Below are positions 58,493 to 64,000 of a stretch of DNA of 64,000 nt, in pieces (the first letter of the stretch is position 1; each line of letters starts with the position of its first letter). The translations under genes were made by a program, and so were the position numbers. The notes beneath the pieces are model-generated. The model did not search any database, was not told the origin of the DNA, and saw only the letters and a list, made by a program, of their open reading frames with translations. This DNA is from DATKFM01 sp963810485 (GTDB taxonomy: Bacteria; Pseudomonadota; Alphaproteobacteria; Dongiales; Dongiaceae): positions 868,001 to 932,000 of the forward strand of contig CAWENQ010000004.1 of assembly GCA_963810485.1 (NCBI GenBank), in the 5' to 3' direction.

Positions 58493-59194
58493 TCAGCCGA
58501 ACAAGCGCGCATACTCTGCTTCCGAAACTCCATAGGCGCCCTTCGCGGTTTCGATCAGGCCCTTTTGGTCGATCACAAATACGCCGCTGCGTCGGGGCTC
58601 AATGAACCCGCGCTTCTTGAGTTTTTGGAGTGCGACCGATACGCCGGCACGGCGCACCCCCAGCATCGTGGCAAGAAAATCATGTGTCAGGTCAAGTTGA
58701 TCGCTATCACAGCGGTCACGCGCCATGAGCAGCCAGCGGGCCAGGCGCTCTTCGATGTTGTGCCGAGCATTGATAAGAGCCGTTTGTCCACTTTGAATGA
58801 GAAACGTATGGGCCCACTTGAGGCACATTGCATGCAAGGTGGGGCTGTGCCGCAGGGCATTTTCGAACTTGCTTACCGCAATGCGCTGACCCGCCCCCCG
58901 AGATTGCATGAACGTGTCATGGGGCGAGCGGTCCACTCCCATGATCACTGCCAGGCCGGTCATTCCCTCGCGACCGATCAATCCAACTTCGACGCTCGGC
59001 GTATTGGCGCCATCGGCGACCACCGACGCGAAGCCGCTATCGGGAAAGACCACAAACTCTATCGGCTTGCCCCGCCTTTCCAAATATCTGGGAACGGGCA
59101 GATCAATGGCCTCCAAGTGCCGCGCCAACAATGAGCGGTCATCGGTCGACAGGCGTGCGAGGATTCGATTCGTGCCGGGGGCATTAGCGGGCAT
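58493..59194 (-). CDS. Crp/Fnr family transcriptional regulator
   Basis: A 233-residue regulator. Residues 20-140 form a cyclic-nucleotide-binding-like beta-roll (VFPDSGFASVVADGANTPSV, VGLIGREGMTGLAVIMGVDR) and the C-terminus a Crp-type winged helix (LDLTHDFLATMLGVRRAGVS). No Cys cluster for oxygen sensing is seen, and the cAMP-pocket signature is not obvious, so the ligand is unknown. The recognition helix (RRAGVSVALQKLKKRG) differs from the RETVGR type, so it is probably not the protein that binds the TGTGA-N6-TCACA sites elsewhere in the window. Confidence 0.9.
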   Translation of the reverse strand: MPANAPGTNRILARLSTDDRSLLARHLEAIDLPVPRYLERRGKPIEFVVFPDSGFASVVADGANTPSVEVGLIGREGMTGLAVIMGVDRSPHDTFMQSRGAGQRIAVSKFENALRHSPTLHAMCLKWAHTFLIQSGQTALINARHNIEERLARWLLMARDRCDSDQLDLTHDFLATMLGVRRAGVSVALQKLKKRGFIEPRRSGVFVIDQKGLIETAKGAYGVSEAEYARLFG

Positions 59195-59475
59195 GACGGA
59201 TGTCTCCGCTAGACGTCGAATTACGCGCTCGTCTGCGGCGGCACGGGCATACTGTACTCACTGAAAGTTTACTCCAGTTGGTCCCCAAGCAGCGCAATTT
59301 GCAGGCGCTGTCGTCAGCACCAAATGGAGATTCTCCGGAGAATGCGGACGCGCTCTAGCAATTCTGCCGAGCATCCATGTTGGCGGATTCACATTGCAAA
59401 TGTGGCCGCGAATGTCACTGAAGGTACTTGTACGATTCCGTACGGTGGGTGCTTTCGTGCAGCGAAGGGCCGCAA
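59195..59475. other. Intergenic region upstream of the Crp/Fnr gene
   Basis: A 281-base gap that holds the palindrome at 59430-59443, about 240 bases before the Crp/Fnr start codon, and no credible gene. I see no clear promoter hexamers. Confidence 0.5.
59430..59443. promoter_or_regulatory. GTACG-N4-CGTAC palindrome, copy 1
   Basis: GTACGATTCCGTAC lies between the receiver gene and the Crp/Fnr gene. It is one of three near-identical copies within 1.4 kb (others at 60379 and 60744), which suggests a local regulator's operator. Confidence 0.5.
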
Positions 59476-59838
59476 CTAAGCGGCGCTGCACAACTCGGCT
59501 ACCGTTTCAATCACCCGATCCTCCATCAGTGGCTTTGCAATGATGGGCCTGCTTCGAAACCGGTCCGGGACGGCGCTATCATCATAATCCGCTACAAACG
59601 CAAACGGTATCTGCTCCTTCTCGAGAAACTCGGCAATCGGATAAGACCATTCGCCGCGCAACTCGACATTAAGCAGGGCACAGTCGATCCGCTCTTTCTC
59701 CGCCAACTGCAACGCCGCCTTGACGGTTTGAACCGGCCCAATCGGAATCGCGCCCTCTTGAGTCAGGAGCGTTGTCAAATCCCAGGCTATGAGCGGTTCG
59801 TCCTCGACCAGCAGGATTCGCCGATTTTCGAGTTTCAT
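59476..59838 (-). CDS. Single-domain response regulator receiver lacking the phosphoacceptor Asp
   Basis: A 120-residue receiver domain with no output domain. The acidic pocket is present (RRILLVEDEPLIAWDL) and so is the conserved Lys (SRPIIAKPL). The phosphoacceptor position reads DCALLNVELRGE, where related proteins have ALLDVELRGE, so Asp is replaced by Asn. The Thr/Ser switch region is also changed (FAFVADYDD instead of FxTGY). I start at ATG 59838 because GGAGG lies five bases upstream. It may act as a phosphorylation-independent or decoy receiver. An EcfG-like promoter lies just upstream. Confidence 0.85.
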   Translation of the reverse strand: MKLENRRILLVEDEPLIAWDLTTLLTQEGAIPIGPVQTVKAALQLAEKERIDCALLNVELRGEWSYPIAEFLEKEQIPFAFVADYDDSAVPDRFRSRPIIAKPLMEDRVIETVAELCSAA

Positions 59839-59870
59839 GATTGCCTCCAAACATGGGATTTCGGTGATGT

Positions 59871-59895
59871 AACTTTTTCACCGCGCCAAAGTTCC
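59871..59895 (-). promoter_or_regulatory. EcfG-like promoter for the first receiver gene
   Basis: On the minus strand GGAAC (59895-59891) and AGTT (59874-59871) are separated by 16 bases, one mismatch from GGAAC-N16-CGTT. The gene starts 33 bases downstream. Confidence 0.5.
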
Positions 59896-59957
59896 GGAAG
59901 CACAATCGGCAAGCTATTGAATCGAATCTCTTAAGGACAGGTCCCAGCCGATCTCTG

Positions 59958-60314
59958 TTACCGCCACGGCAATACCGCAATGGTTTCTATTATTTCCGTG
60001 GGAATGAATGGCTTTCTTAGTACCGGCCGACTTCTGTGCCGTGCCGGCACGATGGGATCCGTATATCCGGTCAAAAAAGCAAATGGCAGCTGGCGTTCCG
60101 ATAGGGCATCCGCAACGGGGTAAGACGTTTCGCCGTGCAGATAGATGTCGAGCAGCGAACAGCTGATGTGGTTGAGGCGTACGAGTTCCAGTGCCGACGT
60201 CACTGTTTGGGCGATGCCGATTATCTCGGCACCCTCGTCCTTCAGAAGCGCGGCGAGTTCGAGAGCGATGACCGCTTCGTCCTCGACAATCAGGATTCGG
60301 CAATTTGCGAGCAT
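59958..60314 (-). CDS. Single-domain response regulator receiver
   Basis: A 118-residue receiver of the same subfamily as its downstream neighbour, but with intact chemistry. The acidic pair is in RILIVEDEAVIALELAALLK, the phosphoacceptor Asp in CSLLDIYLHGETSYP, Thr in FAFLTGYTD and Lys in SRPVLRKPF. There is no output domain, so it would act through a phosphorelay or protein contact. I use ATG 60314; an in-frame ATG at 60371 would abut the GTACG palindrome and leave no leader. Confidence 0.85.
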   Translation of the reverse strand: MLANCRILIVEDEAVIALELAALLKDEGAEIIGIAQTVTSALELVRLNHISCSLLDIYLHGETSYPVADALSERQLPFAFLTGYTDPIVPARHRSRPVLRKPFIPTEIIETIAVLPWR

Positions 60315-60378
60315 CGCACTGTCCCGCCCAACACCAGAATTTAGGAGCGACTCTGCTGAATTAGTCATCAAATATATT

Positions 60379-60392
60379 GTACGATTTCGTAC
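60379..60392. promoter_or_regulatory. GTACG-N4-CGTAC palindrome, copy 2
   Basis: The perfect 16-base palindrome TGTACGATTTCGTACA (60378-60393) is centred about 70 bases before the start of the second receiver gene. It is the best copy of the motif and is well placed for control of that gene. Confidence 0.55.
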
Positions 60393-60415
60393 AGATTTTT
60401 TGCACCGCCATAAGA

Positions 60416-60441
60416 AAGCCCCGGCTGGTTTGCCGGGGCTT
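60416..60441 (-). terminator. Strong hairpin, terminator-like on the minus strand
   Basis: Perfect ten-base arms AAGCCCCGGC and GCCGGGGCTT enclose a six-base loop. Read on the minus strand it is followed by TTCTTATGG, a weak T-rich tail. No minus-strand gene lies immediately upstream, so it may end an unrecognised small RNA or be part of one. Confidence 0.4.
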
Positions 60442-60743
60442 AGGGAGGCGCGGTATCAGGAACGCCGGGGCGGGTGGGAACGCCCGGGCAAAGCGGGGAA
60501 GAATATTTCAAACCTCAATCGATACTCCCGCAGAGGAGATTTCGTCGTGGTCTACAGTACCCTTCCCCAATCGACCGAATGTAAAACTGCGGCAAAGGTT
60601 CCGCGCTTGGCCTGCGGTTCACAAAAAAGGCCCCGTCCAAAAGAGGAGGAGCCTTAGGCTAGCTGTCGGGTGTGCCATCCCAGAGTTTATCGGACGGCGG
60701 CATCAGCATCGTCGACCTCGACGCCATGTCAATTATCGGTTCG

Positions 60744-60757
60744 GTGCGATTTCGTAC
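60744..60757. promoter_or_regulatory. GTACG-N4-CGTAC palindrome, copy 3
   Basis: GTGCGATTTCGTAC, flanked by matching G and C, differs from copy 2 by one base. It lies about 200 bases before the zinc-ribbon gene on the plus strand. Confidence 0.4.
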
Positions 60758-60952
60758 CGTAGTGAAATTGACGCTAATCGCGACCGGTGCCTCTACTATT
60801 TTAACAGCGCCTAGAACTCGGATAAGAAACCGAGCGCGTCGCCCTCAGGGACGCGACGGCAGCAATGCCGCACCGGCACGGGGAGTGCTGAATAGATCTC
60901 CGTATGTAGCAGCGAACTGAAATGAAGACACTTTTGCTACAGGAGCCAAATC

Positions 60953-61126
60953 ATGAAATTCGTATGCCCCCATTGCGGGAAAGGTTCTTTCACGATCGCG
61001 AGTGGCGTCAAGGGTTATCAATTCGCCACTTGCAACAACTGCGGCAAGACGACGCCGTTCAAGAAAGAGCTGATGACTGAATCAAAAATGACGCCGGATC
61101 GGGACCGAGTGCTCCATCTCAAGTAG
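60953..61126 (+). CDS. 57-residue zinc-ribbon protein
   Basis: A short gene with AGGAG eight bases before the ATG. It encodes two CxxC knuckles (MKFVCPHCGKGSFTIASG and ATCNNCGKTTPFKKEL), a likely zinc ribbon, then a charged tail (MTPDRDRVLHLK). It stops with TAG. Such tiny ribbons are often nucleic-acid or protein contact modules. I know no named family for it. Confidence 0.7.
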   Translation: MKFVCPHCGKGSFTIASGVKGYQFATCNNCGKTTPFKKELMTESKMTPDRDRVLHLK

Positions 61127-61145
61127 GCTTACGGAAAACCAGACA

Positions 61146-61361
61146 TTGGCCGAGAAACCTTCTCCGGATGCATCGCGCCCCGCCAGCCAATCGAGGCTGA
61201 ACGCAGATGCTCTCGATCTCCTTGTACAGGCGCATCAGAAATTGAGGTCCGACGCCGAGGATAAGAAGATCGCGCGCCTTAAAGCCCTACGGCTCGCGAG
61301 GGATGCCGAAGAGAAGCCGTTTACCGGTACGGGCGGACGTGATCGAACCAAGCGAGCCTAG
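61146..61361 (+). CDS. Small hydrophilic hypothetical protein
   Basis: A 71-residue frame from a TTG at 61146, 19 bases past the zinc-ribbon gene. It is charged and helical (ADALDLLVQAHQKLRSDAED, then KKIARLKALRLARDAEEKPF) with no Cys or membrane segment. The start codon is uncertain and ribosome binding is weak. Its composition looks protein-like, and it may be translated from the same transcript as the zinc-ribbon gene. Confidence 0.45.
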   Translation: MAEKPSPDASRPASQSRLNADALDLLVQAHQKLRSDAEDKKIARLKALRLARDAEEKPFTGTGGRDRTKRA

Positions 61362-61396
61362 GGTTATTTGATTGCTGGCAATGCGACGGCGAGGGC

Positions 61397-61642
61397 TCAC
61401 GACGATATAGCCAGCGGAAATCTCGGCGCCGGCGGCAACTTGGCGACCAACCTTCGGGCAGCAGCGAAATCCGCCAGGCGACAAGCGTCCACGACCGCGA
61501 TACAGATTTCCCGCTGCTTCGCCGTAAGTCCCTTCCACCAGCGCGCGCACGCGGCGAAATATTGTGTCCGGGAAATGCCGTCAGAACGCCGCCAGCACTG
61601 ATTCATACAGGCATGAATCTTGTCCTTCGGATCCTGCGACAT
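61397..61642 (-). CDS. Small Cys/Trp-rich hypothetical protein
   Basis: An 81-residue frame (MSQDPKDKIHACMNQCWRRS, then ARWWKGLTAKQREICIAVVD) with four cysteines, two of them in CMNQC. The ordered hydrophobic spacing suggests a real helical protein. It could start 12 codons further upstream. There is no family match I recognise. Confidence 0.4.
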   Translation of the reverse strand: MSQDPKDKIHACMNQCWRRSDGISRTQYFAACARWWKGLTAKQREICIAVVDACRLADFAAARRLVAKLPPAPRFPLAISS

Positions 61643-61901
61643 TTTCGCGAAGCGCTTCGGCATGGCACAACTCGCCATATCTACAACCGACGCCCTGACC
61701 CTGACTGCTGCATTACAACAGAGTCAGAGTGATTGCATCAAGCCTGGAATTGCTGGAATCCGGAAAAAGCTGGAGTTTTCCGCTCTGGGCCCAGCGGCAC
61801 GCCGGTTATTGGCTGTGGCTGTGATTTAACCTCGGAACCTCCGGCACTGGGTCGCATTGCCCCAGTAGGCGTTTCAACCTCGAAACGAATAGGAGGCCGT
61901 C

Positions 61902-62330
61902 ATGCAAGTGAGCGATGTCATGAGTCAATCAGTCGATTTGGTAAACCCGAATGCGCCTATTCGCGAAGCGGCTATCTGCATGCGTGACGATAATGTCGGC
62001 GCGCTGCCCGTCGGAGAGAATGATCGCCTCATTGGCATGATCACCGATCGCGATATAGCCGTGCGCGGCGTGGCCGAGGATCGGGACGGAACAACGTCTG
62101 TCCGCGATGTGATGTCACATAGTATCTGCTACTGCTTTGACGACAACGATCTGCAGGAAGCGGCTCGCCTTATGGCAAAGCACCAAGTCCGCCGGTTGCC
62201 CGTACTGAACCGGGACAAGCGCCTGGTCGGTATCGTTGCACTTGCCGATCTCGCGCGAACAGATGAAGGCGCTTCGGCGGAGGCGGTGCAAGGCGTTTCC
62301 AAGGCGACCAAGAAATCGCGGCAACTCTAA
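61902..62330 (+). CDS. Tandem CBS-domain protein
   Basis: A 142-residue protein made of two CBS motifs: VSDVMSQSVDLVNPNAPIRE with LIGMITDRDIAVRGVAE, and VRDVMSHSICYCFDDNDLQE with LVGIVALADLARTDE. Paired CBS domains form a Bateman module that binds adenosine nucleotides or SAM and signals energy state. Stand-alone modules like this are common in stress regions. The likely RBS is the AGGAGGC that ends five bases before the ATG. Confidence 0.92.
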   Translation: MQVSDVMSQSVDLVNPNAPIREAAICMRDDNVGALPVGENDRLIGMITDRDIAVRGVAEDRDGTTSVRDVMSHSICYCFDDNDLQEAARLMAKHQVRRLPVLNRDKRLVGIVALADLARTDEGASAEAVQGVSKATKKSRQL

Positions 62331-62350
62331 ACGCAAATGTACCACGCTCA

Positions 62351-62542
62351 ATGGCGCGACATAAGAAGCTAGGGAGCCCGATCCGCTCTGGCGGTATTGT
62401 ATCCGGCAAGCAGGATCCGCTCCGCCGCTCACCACTCCGCGAGCCCTATGCGGCGAAGAGCGGCGCCGCGCCGGAGGCGATGGGTACGCCGGAAACCGTC
62501 CTTCAGCGGGAAGAAAAACGTAAGCATCAGCGCTCCCGCTGA
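62351..62542 (+). CDS. Small basic hypothetical protein
   Basis: A 63-residue frame 20 bases after the CBS gene: MARHKKLGSPIRSGGIVSGK, then a Pro/Ala/Lys-rich tail (LQREEKRKHQRSR). It looks disordered and nucleic-acid-friendly. No family is recognised. The short gap suggests co-transcription with the CBS gene. Confidence 0.4.
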   Translation: MARHKKLGSPIRSGGIVSGKQDPLRRSPLREPYAAKSGAAPEAMGTPETVLQREEKRKHQRSR

Positions 62543-62689
62543 CACTGGCAGTGTTGCTTAAAAATGGCCCCGCCAGGAAACAGCGGGATCTGATCGGACC
62601 ACTGCGTAGTCACAGGAATTCCACATCGCCTTCCGGTTGTGCGGTCGGGGCAGATGCCACGGCGGTCCGCTGCTCGATATCGCGACAGC

Positions 62690-62714
62690 GGAACGATGGA
62701 AATTTCCCCCCGTT
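62690..62714 (+). promoter_or_regulatory. EcfG-type promoter before the small exported protein
   Basis: A perfect GGAAC (62690-62694), 16-base spacer and CGTT (62711-62714). The start codon at 62757 is about 35 bases past the expected start point. It is the second perfect match in 5 kb to the general-stress consensus. Confidence 0.6.
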
Positions 62715-62756
62715 GATTCTTTAAACACGCAGATTTCTTGTAACGGAGTTTCAGAT

Positions 62757-63173
62757 ATGAAAACTCACTTTGTTGCACTGGCCGCGGTGATCGCGGGCAT
62801 TACAGCGGGATCGGCCCATGCCGAACAAGGCATCAATGGCACGATTAAGTCGATCGATTCCCCCAACCATCGGGTCACCCTCGATAACGGGCAGGTCATT
62901 CAGCTTCATCCAAGTGCCGACATGGGTACCCTACGGGAGGGTGGATTGATTGAGGATAGCTGCGGTAGCGGCCTGTCGGATTGCAGTACGGTCGGTCCGG
63001 GATCGCTCGGCGATACGCCGGGCCTGAGCGACCCGGCCGAACAGCCGGGCACAGGGCAGAATACCGCACCCGGCTCTCTCTCCGATCCGCCGGCGCTGAC
63101 AGATCCGTCAGCAGCTCCCAAGACGCAAACGCTTCCAGGGGACAGTGAATCGGATGGACTCGGTGGCGGTTAG
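62757..63173 (+). CDS. Small exported protein with DUF1344-like head and Pro/Asp/Gly-rich tail
   Basis: A 138-residue protein with a clear signal peptide (MKTHFVALAAVIAGITAGSA, cleavage near AHAEQ). Next is a short beta unit, GTIKSIDSPNHRVTLDNGQV, like DUF1344 proteins. The tail is low-complexity with an internal repeat, GPGSLGDTPGLSDPAEQPG and APGSLSDPPALTDPSAAP. It contains CGSGLSDC, a possible disulfide. A longer in-frame reading upstream is not credible because it covers the promoter. The protein is probably periplasmic and stress-induced. Confidence 0.75.
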   Translation: MKTHFVALAAVIAGITAGSAHAEQGINGTIKSIDSPNHRVTLDNGQVIQLHPSADMGTLREGGLIEDSCGSGLSDCSTVGPGSLGDTPGLSDPAEQPGTGQNTAPGSLSDPPALTDPSAAPKTQTLPGDSESDGLGGG

Positions 63174-63222
63174 CATCGGTTGCTCAGACGCAAAGCAGAG
63201 CTGACCAGCTCAGTGGCGGTGG

Positions 63223-64000
63223 TCACGACCCGTCTTCGTCGACGCGCCGTTCGAGGAGCGCCTGCATGGCGTCGATGAGCTGTAGCTGCCCGGTGAAGCC
63301 GACGCCATCGGAGTCGATGTGCGAGAATCCGTCGATCAGGAAAAGCTGCGAGCCGGGCACGGCCGAGGCGAGGGCCATGCTCTCCGAATAAGGAATCATG
63401 CTGTCCTCGCGCCCATGGACCAGCAGCAGGCGGCCGGCGAGATGGGACAGGTCGTGGTTCTTGAGCGAGAGTCGTTGGAGATGCGCTTGTATTCCCTCCG
63501 GCAGCGTCCGGAGCAGCGCCTCGACGCGATCGGGATCCGGATTCTCCAGGAGATCGAGCAATGAGCGGCCTTGCCGCACCGAGGCTGGCGGCGAGATCGC
63601 CGATCGGTGCGTTCGGGTTATCCATGCGCCGTTCGGCGATCGCCAGCAAGGTCCTCCGATCGCCGGCGTCGTCCAACAGGTCGATGTTGCCGGCCAGGAA
63701 GAACCATTTTGCCGCGGGATGGGGATTACTGGACTGCCAACGGTCCGCTGTTGATTGCCGGAACTTTCCCGTCGTGACGAAGGTCGCCAGGGCGGTGGTG
63801 TCATAGTACCCGCCGATGGAAACCAGAAAGCGGATCGGTGCCTGCGCGCCGCTCTCCAAGGTGGCGAGGATCGCCAATCCAGCGGCGTAGGAGATGGCGA
63901 CCACACCGACACCCTGCTGTCCTTTCAGCAGGTCCATTTGCGCGAGATGACCGGCGGCATCCGCGATGCCACGGCTGTCCTCCAGACGGACGCGCATCTC
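63223..64000 (-). CDS. Alpha/beta hydrolase (frameshifted; 5' end outside the window)
   Basis: A serine-hydrolase fold. The nucleophile elbow region is VAISYAAGLAILATL, the acid loop LLLVHGREDSMIPYSESMAL and the catalytic-type His in FLIDGFSHIDSD. After DLAASLGAA a doubled A at 63571-63572 shifts the frame. The protein resumes as LLDLLENPDPDRVEALLRTL and runs to the stop at 63223. The frame stays open to the window edge, so the true start lies beyond 64000. The substrate is unknown. Confidence 0.75.

Larger units (their letters stand above)
60393..60952. other. Non-coding stretch between the receiver and zinc-ribbon genes
   Basis: About 560 bases with no gene I can support. It holds a strong hairpin at 60416-60441, the third GTACG palindrome at 60744-60757, a small CTCGG/CCGAG hairpin near 60817-60834 and long purine-rich runs. 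Open frames here are short and lack protein-like features. A small RNA is possible. Confidence 0.5.

Noticed and set aside
60618..60660. A second terminator-like structure (AAGGC...GCCTT)
   Set aside because: Only five base pairs are secure and the inner pairing is poor.
61835..61859. An EcfG-type promoter before the CBS gene
   Set aside because: GGAAC is present, but the -10 position reads CATT rather than CGTT, and it is over 40 bases from the start; too weak to list.

Overview
The window is GC-rich bacterial chromosome, almost certainly from an alphaproteobacterium of the Rhodospirillales type. The evidence is gene order: lysC-ptsP-prfA-prmC with a DUF4167 gene behind and ubiG divergent in front; argJ with a GNAT/Nudix gene and a parvulin next to secA; xerD divergent from aroK-aroB; dsbD divergent from yqgE; thrC coupled to an M16 peptidase and a GNAT gene. 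Promoter-like GGAAC-N16/17-CGTT elements (the alphaproteobacterial EcfG type) point the same way. Translational coupling through ATGA/GTGA overlaps is frequent. No rRNA, tRNA, CRISPR array, insertion sequence or prophage was recognised.

Layout. 0-12.4 kb, minus strand: lysC, a nitronate monooxygenase-like gene, ptsP, a RodZ-like protein, ispG, hisS, hemA (glutamyl-tRNA reductase), prfA, prmC and a DUF4167 gene. 12.5-18.4 kb: ubiG, then a giant RTX (beta-roll) protein with a CRP-type palindrome upstream. 18.4-29.8 kb: small housekeeping and redox genes (DUF1178, methyltransferases, 1-Cys peroxiredoxin, WYL regulator, nitrilase, glutaredoxin, comF, intradiol dioxygenase, alcohol dehydrogenase), two perfect tandem CRP-type sites, GNAT-Nudix, argJ and a parvulin. 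30.1-40 kb: secA, accA, malyl-CoA lyase, xerD, a conserved exported protein, a 46-residue membrane protein, aroK and aroB. 40-55.4 kb: bolA, an EamA exporter, a three-gene sugar/polyol oxidation cluster, rnhA, a trimethylamine dehydrogenase-like flavoprotein, a palindromic repeat, peroxiredoxin 5, a DsbD-like reductase, yqgE, an M16 protease and thrC. 55.4-64 kb is an accessory, stress-flavoured region of short genes: methyltransferase, DUF6134 protein, metallothionein-like protein, Crp/Fnr regulator, two single-domain receivers (one lacking its phosphoacceptor Asp), zinc ribbon protein, CBS-domain protein, a small exported protein and a partial alpha/beta hydrolase. EcfG-like promoters and a recurring GTACG-N4-CGTAC palindrome lie between them.

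A striking feature is about 17 single-base frame disruptions in otherwise well-conserved genes (prfA, hisS twice, rodZ, ptsP, the RTX gene twice, nitrilase, alcohol dehydrogenase, argJ twice and compensating, secA, xerD, dsbD and others) plus one in-frame amber codon. Several of these genes are essential, and most lesions read as the doubling of a base. Uncorrected sequencing or assembly error is therefore far likelier than biology. These genes are annotated here over their full reconstructed extent.
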